Source: Thermoguttaceae bacterium (GTDB lineage Bacteria > Planctomycetota > Planctomycetia > Pirellulales > Thermoguttaceae). From it: a stretch of DNA of 46,114 bases. Below are positions 18,199 through 25,747 of this stretch, piece by piece; positions within the stretch are counted from its first letter, which is position 1; each line of letters starts with the position of its first letter. The DNA lies in NCBI GenBank assembly GCA_017557195.1, contig JAFZAL010000191.1, forward strand, positions 1 to 46,114, given 5' to 3'. Below the pieces are notes generated by a model, which had not been told where the DNA came from, made no database searches, and saw only the letters and a list, made by a program, of their open reading frames with translations. Made by a program: the position numbers and the translations under genes.

Positions 18199-18323
18199 AT
18201 AAAGAGTGAATTATTTCTCATCGAAAAACGTCTAAATATCGATAAATCTGATAAGGAGAGATATATTGTGAGGATTAGTTAGCAGGGGAAGATATACTTT
18301 CAACCCCTTGCGTCCTGACAATA

Positions 18324-18354
18324 ATTACGCATTACGAATTACGCATTACGAATT
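18324..18354 (+). repeat. Period-7 array ATTACGC/ATTACGA upstream of the ABC ATPase start
   Basis: Four units alternate between ATTACGC and ATTACGA, and end 4 bases before the ATG at 18359. No Shine-Dalgarno sequence remains between array and start codon. Confidence 0.85.
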
Positions 18355-18358
18355 TACA

Positions 18359-19216
18359 ATGTCTTTAATTGCGCGCAATTTAAGCAAGACGTACAAAGAA
18401 GGCGTCAACAATCAGACGGTGTTTACCGGCGTGAGTCTTGAACTCGACAGGGGCGAAAACCTGCTTGTCGTGGGGACGACCGGTTCGGGTAAATCGACGT
18501 TAATCAATATTCTTGGGTGTTTGGAAACGCCCTCCAGCGGCACGTATTTAATCGGCGAAACCGACCCGCTGACCTTTGGCCGCAGCAAGATTTCCAAATT
18601 TCGCCGCGATTATCTCGGGTTTATCTTTTCCGAGGCGTATCTGCTGCCGCAGCTGACGATTCTGGAAAACGCGCTTATTCCGTGTCTGGCAACCGGGCTG
18701 CCGCTCAAGGCGGACGTTGCGTTTGCGAAGCAGCTTTTAGAGCAGATGAAAATCGGCAACTGCCAGGACGCTCACCCGGAATCGCTCAGTCCGGAACAGC
18801 GTCAAAGAGCCGCCGCCGTCAGAGCGATGATTAAACGACCGTCGCTCATTCTGGCAGACGAGCCGACAGGACGTCTGGACTCGCGTTCGGCAGAGCCGTT
18901 TATCGACGATTTTCTGGCGGCGCAAAAGTCTTGTGGTTCCATGCTCGTGATGGTTACAGACTCTCCAGATTTCAAAGAGAAATTCGACCGAACGGCAAAG
19001 CTGGATAAAACCAGATGGACGATTTCCGGACGGCGTAAATACGGGGTTGACGAAAACGACACTGTTCTCAATATCCGAAACTCCTCTGAACCAGCGCCGG
19101 CTCTGGGCCTGGACGAAGACGAATATATTCAGGACGTTGAGTCGCCGCAGCCGAAGTCGGAATCCAAGCCGGACGAAGGCGAAAAACTGGACGCATTTCG
19201 GAGGAGGTTTCAATGA
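18359..19216 (+). CDS. ABC transporter ATP-binding protein with degenerate catalytic motifs
   Basis: 285-aa LolD/MacB-type ATPase. Walker A (GTTGSGKST, 39-47) and Walker B (LILADE, 163-168) are intact, as is the D-loop (RLDS). Three other elements differ from the family: the Q-loop glutamine is Ser91 (FIFSEAYLLP), the signature LSGGQ reads LSPEQ (143-147), and the H-loop histidine is Asp201 (VTDSPD). ATP binding looks preserved, while hydrolysis or coupling may be altered. A charged tail of about 65 residues follows. I chose ATG 18359; the in-frame codons before it are only the translated heptamer array. The stop overlaps the permease start by 4 nt, indicating translational coupling. Confidence 0.9.
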   Translation: MSLIARNLSKTYKEGVNNQTVFTGVSLELDRGENLLVVGTTGSGKSTLINILGCLETPSSGTYLIGETDPLTFGRSKISKFRRDYLGFIFSEAYLLPQLTILENALIPCLATGLPLKADVAFAKQLLEQMKIGNCQDAHPESLSPEQRQRAAAVRAMIKRPSLILADEPTGRLDSRSAEPFIDDFLAAQKSCGSMLVMVTDSPDFKEKFDRTAKLDKTRWTISGRRKYGVDENDTVLNIRNSSEPAPALGLDEDEYIQDVESPQPKSESKPDEGEKLDAFRRRFQ

Positions 19217-22200
19217 AAGCTCCGATTCCCTACAAACTTGCAGCAAGAACGTCACAGTATTTTTGGCGCGCCAATTTGGCGCCGACGCTGTGTGCGGCTA
19301 TGTTAACGGGCATTTTCGTCTGCGCGCTGTGCTTAAGTACTTCGTTTGTTAAAAGTATGACGCATCAGGTTGACAGCCGTCTTGGACGCATTGAAACCTG
19401 TCTGCCGGCTCCAACTACGTTTCGCACTCAGCTGGCAAGCGATATCGCCATTGGACAAAAAATCGTCAACGAAAAGAGTAACTATCTCAAACCGCCTGCT
19501 ATTTTGGCGGCGGCTTTAAAATTTGACGCAGCGTTAATCTCGCATGTTAATGAAAAAGACGAATTCAAAACGCTGCCCGTCGGCGACGTTCGATCCTGCG
19601 TTCTATGGGGAGTTGACGAAAAGTTTGCTCACCTGGAATCGCCCGGCAAGCCGGAATTTCACGACCCGAAGCCGGGCGAGGCGACCGTAAGTCAATACGT
19701 TGCGAAAGTCTTGAACCTGAAAATCGGAGACGGTCTGATTTTAACAGTCGAATCCCCGCAGGCAATACCTCTGGATTCGCCTTTTGCCAAACGCGCCGGA
19801 ACGATGACGCAGCTGTCTGTTACTGTAACACATATCGCTCCAGACAATACAATAGCGTCTTTGAACCTCAAGGCGTCACAGCTTCCCGCTGTCAACGTTT
19901 TCGTTTCGCTGAACTGGCTTCAGAAAAAAATGGGATTGGAAGAACGAGCCAATATTATTCTTTCCGATTCCGAAATTACGTACAATTACCATCCTGTTCT
20001 TGACGATTACGGTTTTCAGTTTAGAACGTCTGATATGGATTTCTGGACGGTGTCGTCCAACCGCCTTTCGTTTTCTGAGCAGGAACGCGCCGCTTTGATG
20101 AGTCGGATTGACAATCTCTATCCCAACAAGCGGGTTGCGCTGTCAAACATCATGACAACGCTTGTCAATAAAGCAACCGTTGAGAAACAGAATGTTAAAA
20201 AAGAAGACCGACCATATATAGCCTACTCTTTCCTGGCGGCGACGGACGACGCTCACGTTCCGCTTGTTAAACAGGGACAGGTTGCTGTAACTCAATTGGC
20301 GGCAGAAGAATTGGAACTGGCGGTAGACGATGAGATTGAAATGGAATTTTACGCCCCGGATGCAACGGCGGGCAAGTCCGTTTTGAAAAAACGCGTCTTC
20401 AAAGTCAGCCATATCTTAGAAGACGAGCCGCTTTACTACGATCATTCCTGGGTTCCGTTTATCAAAGGCATTTCCGATAAAAACAGCATTCACAACTGGG
20501 AAACGTCGTTCCCTGTTGACGATCGGATTATCAAGCCGGAAGACGAAGAGAATTGGGATTTATACGGCGCGATTCCCCGGTTTTTTATCAACCTGGAAGA
20601 AGCCAAAGATTTGTTTACCAACAGCGCGGGGGCGATTTCATCCGTTCGCGTTTGGGGCTTGGCGCCGCCCAGTTCCAGCGATCTGGCGCCTGCTCCGCAG
20701 GAAGTCGGCTGGACGTTCATACCTCTGAAAGACAAATTGTCATTGAGTTCTATCGGAGCGTACGATTTTGCACTGTTCTTTATTTGCATCTCGTTGACGA
20801 TTCTCTTTTTCTCTCTGGTTTTGACCGTTTTATATATGCGGCTGAACGTGAATTATCGCTGCAAAGACATCGGCATACTTCAAACCGTTGGCTGGCATGT
20901 AACGCAGATTCGGCAATCGTTTATTTACGAAAATATGATAATCAGCGCCGTTGGCGCGGCGCTGGGCATAGGCGTCGGGATTGTTCTGACTGCGTTTGCC
21001 GTTGTATATCTCAACTTTTTCGGTTTGGATATTATTGGAGTTCCGTTTATCGGCGTGAGCCTGAACTTTTTAGATTTGCTTCCCGGTGCAATAATCGGAT
21101 GGCTGGTAACGTTTATTGTTACAATTATCAGTATCCGCAATCTGGATAAAGTGCGATCAATTCATCGTCTTCAGGGAATTTTTGATTTCCCGCGTCCTTA
21201 CGATCCCAACTCCAGAGGCGGCTTTGCCAGCGCGGCGCTTCAGCTGATATTCTGGCTAATCCTTTTTGGCGTTGCGTTGGCGCCAATGACCTGGAATCTG
21301 GAATCGCTGAAAATCCTTCCCCGGATTATTTTCTTTGCCGCCGCTGTCGCGCTTGCGTTTGGAATCTGGTCTTACTATTACAAGCTCAAGCGCAAACCGT
21401 CGACAACGTATGCCAGCGACTTGTCCAATTTTATTCGACATCCCGGACGCTCGTTTTCTATCATGGCGACCGGCGCTCTGATGGTTTTTCTTATACCGTC
21501 GCTGTCGCTGTTTATGTACAGAACAGACCGAACCGACTTTATTACCGTTCGCGACAACGGCGGTTATCGTCTGATTGTCAAAACGGCTCTGCCTGTAATT
21601 GGCAATATTGACCTTCCGCCGGATCGGGAAGCGGTTGGGTTTAACGCTCAACATCAGGAAATACTCAAAGACGTTGTCATTGACCAGGCGCTTCTCCGCG
21701 ACGGCGACGACGCGTCTTTGGACAACCTGTACTATCCGTGCGTTCCGAGAATAATCGGCGTTTCGTCCCGAATGATGAACAACCCGCTTTTCGCCTGGAA
21801 AACCGCAATGGTTCCGTCGTTCCCATGGGACGCCTTATGGCGAAAAGAATTCGCATTCCCGATGGTTCAAAAAGAAGAAATCAAACAGGAGTTTCAGACT
21901 GAGGATCCGGACGTTATTGCCATCAAAAAGAAGGCAGCCATGATGACGCGAGTTATGCCGTTTATTATAGACGCCCAAACGATGACAAACCGATATCATC
22001 TCAAAGGACTGGATTCCAGACTGCTGCTCGACGACCGCCCCGGACGCGAGGTTCAAGGGCGCGTTGTCGCCGTTATGGATAACGATATGTTCCACGGCAG
22101 CCTTGTTACAAGCGACGAAAACGTCCGCCGTTTCTTCCCGGAAATTCGCGGATACAGAATGTTCTTCGTCGATTGTCCGGAAGAAAAGATTCAGGAAGTT

Positions 22201-22683
22201 CGTCAGGCTCTTCAAGAAGGTTTGGAAGCCTACGGACCGGAAATAGAATCCGTTTTTGAAAGTCAATATCGACAAATGGACGTTCACAACGCCTGGATTC
22301 GCCTGACTCAGGTTTGGCTTCTGGTCGGTTTGGGACTGGGCTGTTTATGCTATTCCCCGATTCTGCGCCGAAGTCTGCTGATTTCTCATGGAGAACTGGC
22401 AAACTTGCATTCCATGGGATTCAGCCTCCCGCATATCAGACGCATTGCGATTCTGGAACTCATTCGACCGTTAAGTCACGGAATCAACATCGGCACTATA
22501 GCCGCGATTGCGGCAACGGTCGGCGCAACGCTGACGTTCAAGAACTCGTCTCTCCTGGCGTGGACAGGCGGAGTTTGGCTGGCGGCCGCCGCCGGCAGTC
22601 TGATTATCTCCTGGCTTGCCAGTTCGTGCGCTGCCAAGACGTTAACCAACGAATCCATGAGCAAAACGCTAAAGGGGAATTAG
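19213..22683 (+). CDS. Large FtsX/MacB-type ABC transporter permease
   Basis: 1156-aa inner-membrane protein. An N-terminal membrane helix (about 20-45) is followed by a long extracytoplasmic domain (about 46-510), an FtsX core of three to four helices (about 515-650, with the typical DIGILQTVGW loop), further helices near 675-695, 700-720 and 735-760, a second extracytoplasmic domain (about 765-1020), and a second FtsX-like core (about 1025-1145, with LHSMGFSLPHIRR). This is the duplicated-FtsX arrangement of LolCE-like or DevC-like exporters, and it probably moves lipids, lipoproteins or peptides rather than small solutes. It overlaps the ATPase gene upstream. The last two codons and the TAG stop lie inside a GGGAATA heptamer array. 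Confidence 0.9.
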   Translation: MKAPIPYKLAARTSQYFWRANLAPTLCAAMLTGIFVCALCLSTSFVKSMTHQVDSRLGRIETCLPAPTTFRTQLASDIAIGQKIVNEKSNYLKPPAILAAALKFDAALISHVNEKDEFKTLPVGDVRSCVLWGVDEKFAHLESPGKPEFHDPKPGEATVSQYVAKVLNLKIGDGLILTVESPQAIPLDSPFAKRAGTMTQLSVTVTHIAPDNTIASLNLKASQLPAVNVFVSLNWLQKKMGLEERANIILSDSEITYNYHPVLDDYGFQFRTSDMDFWTVSSNRLSFSEQERAALMSRIDNLYPNKRVALSNIMTTLVNKATVEKQNVKKEDRPYIAYSFLAATDDAHVPLVKQGQVAVTQLAAEELELAVDDEIEMEFYAPDATAGKSVLKKRVFKVSHILEDEPLYYDHSWVPFIKGISDKNSIHNWETSFPVDDRIIKPEDEENWDLYGAIPRFFINLEEAKDLFTNSAGAISSVRVWGLAPPSSSDLAPAPQEVGWTFIPLKDKLSLSSIGAYDFALFFICISLTILFFSLVLTVLYMRLNVNYRCKDIGILQTVGWHVTQIRQSFIYENMIISAVGAALGIGVGIVLTAFAVVYLNFFGLDIIGVPFIGVSLNFLDLLPGAIIGWLVTFIVTIISIRNLDKVRSIHRLQGIFDFPRPYDPNSRGGFASAALQLIFWLILFGVALAPMTWNLESLKILPRIIFFAAAVALAFGIWSYYYKLKRKPSTTYASDLSNFIRHPGRSFSIMATGALMVFLIPSLSLFMYRTDRTDFITVRDNGGYRLIVKTALPVIGNIDLPPDREAVGFNAQHQEILKDVVIDQALLRDGDDASLDNLYYPCVPRIIGVSSRMMNNPLFAWKTAMVPSFPWDALWRKEFAFPMVQKEEIKQEFQTEDPDVIAIKKKAAMMTRVMPFIIDAQTMTNRYHLKGLDSRLLLDDRPGREVQGRVVAVMDNDMFHGSLVTSDENVRRFFPEIRGYRMFFVDCPEEKIQEVRQALQEGLEAYGPEIESVFESQYRQMDVHNAWIRLTQVWLLVGLGLGCLCYSPILRRSLLISHGELANLHSMGFSLPHIRRIAILELIRPLSHGINIGTIAAIAATVGATLTFKNSSLLAWTGGVWLAAAAGSLIISWLASSCAAKTLTNESMSKTLKGN

Positions 22684-22717
22684 GGAATAGGGAATAGGGA
22701 ATAGGGAGTAGGGAGTG
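22674..22717 (+). repeat. Period-7 array TAGGGAA/TAGGGAG containing the permease stop codon
   Basis: Six units: first a TTAGGGAA-type junction, then TAGGGAA repeated, then TAGGGAG twice. The permease stop TAG (22681-22683) is the TAG of the first complete unit. Confidence 0.93.
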
Positions 22718-22744
22718 GAAGAATTGTTACACTCGCCGTCTCCC

Positions 22745-25117
22745 TTATCTCGAAATATCCACTTTAGCCCAGAACGGGTTTTGGCGGTCGCCGCGGGTTC
22801 GGACGTCTTCCAGAAGAATTTTCAAGTCCGGCTCGATGTACTCGGTTGACAGCTTGACGGATTTGCCCCCGTTGGTTAAAACGGTTGTCTGTTTTTTGCT
22901 GTTAATCAGGAAGGTCATTTTTTTGTCAAAGTCGACAATATTCGGATTGAGCCAGATTGTTACATTTGACGCGGACGTCGAAACAATCAAGCTGGCTTTG
23001 CCTCGAATTTCGCAGCTGGTAATCGCGGCGGTCGTGCCGCGTTCCGGCGGCCAGCGAACCGGGTCTGCAATCTTTTTGGGCGGGAATTTCGACTGTTCGA
23101 TATTCCAGAAGAAATTGTCGAACGTTCGCATCGACTTGCATTCGAACTTGGAGGGGTAAAAGTCGCGTTTGCGCCGTTTCATCCAGTCCATCATTCTCAG
23201 AATCTCTTCCTGAAAATCCTCGTGTCCGCGGCCTTGATACTCGACCATGGTAATGTCAAAATTCCGCATGAAGTACCCGTTGAGCAGTTTGGAAGCGTTT
23301 TTGGCGATGATGCTGCCGTCATACTGACCGAAAACGAAATACGTCGGCATGTAACGGGCGTTGTACCCGCAGAACAACAGGAACTTGTCCGCTATCGGAC
23401 CGACCGGCAGGACGCCCGCCCACAAGTCCGGATGGGCGATAGCGATATCCCACGCCGCCGTTGCGCCGATAGAAAATCCGGTCAGGAACACGCGGTCTGT
23501 ATCGATGGAAAAATGCCGGCAGGCGTCGTGAAGGCAGCCCAATACAGCGCCATGCGACGTCCCGGAATAATCGTACGATCGCGTTGATTCCGGCGTCCAG
23601 GCGGGGGCGATGACAATATATCCCTGACGTCCCGCCTGACCGTTTCGGGTTCCCTTTTCGTTCACTGCGCCCGCCCACCAGTCGATTTGCATCTGCGGCG
23701 TTGAGAACTCGCCGTGAAGCGTTACAATAGTCGGGTATTTTCGGTGCGGGTCGTATTCCGGAGGGAGCTGAACGAAGTATTCCAGCTCGGAATCGTCAAA
23801 GACGTTTCGACAGTTTATTCGGAAAAAGTCGTCTGTAATGCGGGAATTCGCCTCAACGGCTTCCGGAGGCTCCATGACGTTCAAAATATGAGAAACCGTT
23901 CTCACGGACGACGCTTCTTCCGTCCTGAACTGTTTGAAGATTTCCGTTCTCTGATCTTCGCTTTCCGCCGACATGTACTGTTCAATCAGATTGCGAACCC
24001 GGTACGCTGACAGACTGACGGCGATGTTGTTGGTAGCGAACTCGGCGCCCATGAGCCATCCGCTGACAGCTAAAGAAATATGCTCGTCCGGCTGAAGGGA
24101 ATTGTCGTCTAAAGTCTGCTCAAAAGCCGCCATTCGATCCAGCGTGTTGCGATTGAGATTCAGAACAATCTCCCGCAAGATCGGCGCCAGACGCGTCTTT
24201 TCTTCTCCGCTGGGCAATTGCTGATACAGTTTTTTGAGGTTGTCGAGAATGTCCTGTTTTTGCTGATTGATTTGCTCGATATCCTGAATCTTGCGTCGAA
24301 CCTGCTGCAGGATTTCAGACGAAACGCCGTCGACGGGGAAGTTGGCAAGGAGCCGGGAAACCAGCTCGTACTGACCGGCGTCCTCGCGGGCGTTGAGTTC
24401 CTCCAGCAACTGACGGGATTCCATTTGCTTAATCGCCTGGAACGTTTCCTCGAATTTTTGTTTTACTTCCGGGCTGATATCCGGCTGCGCCAACGCCGCT
24501 TTCATGACTCGAACCGCGTTGTGATACTGCTGAAGCTGGATGTAAAACCGAGCGACTTTGATAATGCCGTCCACGTTGCCAGGCGAGACCTGCCGCTGAA
24601 GAATCGCGTCCAGAACCGGCGTGGGGATGCTGCTGGTTGAAATTCGCATGTCCCACGTGTGAGTGATGCCTTCCACCTTGACGTATTCCGGCGTCAACTC
24701 TGTAATTCCCTGAACGACTTCAACCGGACCGCGGGCTGTCGCCATCGTCAGCGTTCGGCGTCCAAACTGGTCAAAAGGCGTTTTCTTCGAGAAAAAGCCC
24801 ACGCTGCTGACAACGTTGGAAGAAACCCTGATCCGCTGCGGCAGAAGAAACTTTACCGACACGTCCAGCGGGTCGTCCTGATTGACGTTGGCAATCTGAA
24901 AGCGAGGAACGTAAACCCGGCGAAGGTTGTCGTCCAGAAAGACAATCGTCTGCGCTTCCACATTCGGTCCCGTTTCCGGCTCTTCGCCAATCGAATGCAG
25001 CGTTCCGAGTTTCCCGTTGAGCAGACGCCCGTCTTTCATCGTCAGTTCCGCCCCGTTGGCGAAGCTGAACGCGATCAGGCTTGCGAAAAACAATAATATC
25101 AGACGTTTATAGTTCAT
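22745..25117 (-). CDS. Secreted alpha/beta-hydrolase (esterase-like) with long N-terminal region
   Basis: 790 aa. Signal peptide (RLILLFFASLIAFSFANGA), then a beta-rich region (about 25-175), a TPR-like and coiled-coil helical region (about 180-420), an alpha/beta-hydrolase domain (about 445-660), and a C-terminal beta region. The catalytic triad is visible: Ser about 548 in GFSIGATAAW (GxSxG), Asp about 600 in GQYDGS, His about 631 in GRGHEDF; the oxyanion strand is IVTLHGEFS. The domain resembles the PHB-depolymerase/feruloyl-esterase group (Esterase_phb), suggesting hydrolysis of esterified polymers. No clear Shine-Dalgarno is seen; a heptamer array begins 14 bases upstream of the ATG. Convergent with the FtsX permease. 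Substrate unknown. Confidence 0.85.
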   Translation of the reverse strand: MNYKRLILLFFASLIAFSFANGAELTMKDGRLLNGKLGTLHSIGEEPETGPNVEAQTIVFLDDNLRRVYVPRFQIANVNQDDPLDVSVKFLLPQRIRVSSNVVSSVGFFSKKTPFDQFGRRTLTMATARGPVEVVQGITELTPEYVKVEGITHTWDMRISTSSIPTPVLDAILQRQVSPGNVDGIIKVARFYIQLQQYHNAVRVMKAALAQPDISPEVKQKFEETFQAIKQMESRQLLEELNAREDAGQYELVSRLLANFPVDGVSSEILQQVRRKIQDIEQINQQKQDILDNLKKLYQQLPSGEEKTRLAPILREIVLNLNRNTLDRMAAFEQTLDDNSLQPDEHISLAVSGWLMGAEFATNNIAVSLSAYRVRNLIEQYMSAESEDQRTEIFKQFRTEEASSVRTVSHILNVMEPPEAVEANSRITDDFFRINCRNVFDDSELEYFVQLPPEYDPHRKYPTIVTLHGEFSTPQMQIDWWAGAVNEKGTRNGQAGRQGYIVIAPAWTPESTRSYDYSGTSHGAVLGCLHDACRHFSIDTDRVFLTGFSIGATAAWDIAIAHPDLWAGVLPVGPIADKFLLFCGYNARYMPTYFVFGQYDGSIIAKNASKLLNGYFMRNFDITMVEYQGRGHEDFQEEILRMMDWMKRRKRDFYPSKFECKSMRTFDNFFWNIEQSKFPPKKIADPVRWPPERGTTAAITSCEIRGKASLIVSTSASNVTIWLNPNIVDFDKKMTFLINSKKQTTVLTNGGKSVKLSTEYIEPDLKILLEDVRTRGDRQNPFWAKVDISR

Positions 25118-25483
25118 GGCAGTATTTATGTAAGTTTTTAGTGGTTAGTGGTTAGTGAGAAGTACGCAAGCGCACGTCAGTGGTTAGTAAGAAGTTTTTA
25201 GTGGTTAGTGGTTAGGACGCAAGCGCTCATCTAACTTACTACTAACTACTAACTACTTACCACTATATAATATAACACAGTTCAAAACAAACTGCAACCG
25301 GGATTTTCTCTGTTTTTTAAAAATTGGTCTTGTGCGAAAACTGAAAATACGGTATTGTCTGATAAAGCCCTGTAATAAAACAATCCGGAAGATTGTTTAA
25401 CTTTGCTGCGTCTTGACTTTCATTTAATAATTAAATGCAGCAATGGCGTTTTAATTGACAACAATACTACTCGTTTTAATATT
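25118..25483. other. Intergenic region: heptamer arrays in both orientations and a hairpin
   Basis: Contains the arrays at 25132-25262, a perfect 8-bp stem AAACAATC/GATTGTTT with loop CGGAA at 25378-25398, and otherwise AT-rich sequence. No gene is visible. Confidence 0.65.
25132..25262 (+). repeat. Composite period-7 arrays (GTGGTTA and CTACTAA) with GACGCAAGCGC linker
   Basis: A 24-bp segment with GTGGTTA units (25132-25155) recurs at 25192-25215. The reversed complement-like unit CTACTAA/CTACTTA fills 25232-25262 and ends in ACCAC. Between the arrays stand TACGCAAGCGC (25163) and GGACGCAAGCGC (25212). Confidence 0.9.
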
Positions 25484-25714
25484 ATGAACCCGAAAAAATT
25501 GGCTGTAATTTCAGCAGTTTCTATCGTAACGTTTATTTTTCTGCTAATCGCCGCGCTTTTCAGCTTGATTGGAGCCGGTTTATTTGCCGTTCTTGGAGAC
25601 GCCAGCGCTGCGAAGCTGTTTATTTACGGAACGGTTTCAACAGGAATTCTGTCTGCCATTGCGCTTGTTGTTGCCGTTATTGCCAATACAATCCTGGTTA
25701 CATTCAGAATTTAG
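25484..25714 (+). CDS. Small two-helix membrane protein, unknown
   Basis: 76-aa hydrophobic protein. Residues about 7-35 and 45-70 form two membrane helices (VSIVTFIFLLIAALFSLIGA and GILSAIALVVAVIANTIL), with a basic start MNPKK. I chose ATG 25484; an upstream in-frame ATG at 25403 would add a polar segment without a ribosome-binding site. No Shine-Dalgarno is visible at either start. It ends 33 bases before the convergent YdjY gene. No family recognised; it could be chance, but the hydrophobic pattern is convincing. Confidence 0.55.
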   Translation: MNPKKLAVISAVSIVTFIFLLIAALFSLIGAGLFAVLGDASAAKLFIYGTVSTGILSAIALVVAVIANTILVTFRI

Positions 25715-25747
25715 AGCCGCTTTTCCAGACTTGAACGTCTGTTGAGC

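Larger units (their letters stand above)
17970..18358. other. Intergenic region built of four repeat arrays plus a promoter
   Basis: Order: heptamers (17965), inverted period-9 element (17996-18101), heptamers (18109-18139), promoter (18171-18198), a Shine-Dalgarno with a five-codon reading frame GTG-AGG-ATT-AGT-TAG (18268-18282), the word CTTGCGTCC (18308-18316), and heptamers (18324-18354) that run up to the ABC ATPase start codon. Confidence 0.7.

Noticed and set aside
25455..25482. TTGACA with TAATAT as promoter of the small membrane protein
   Set aside because: Transcription would start after the chosen ATG.
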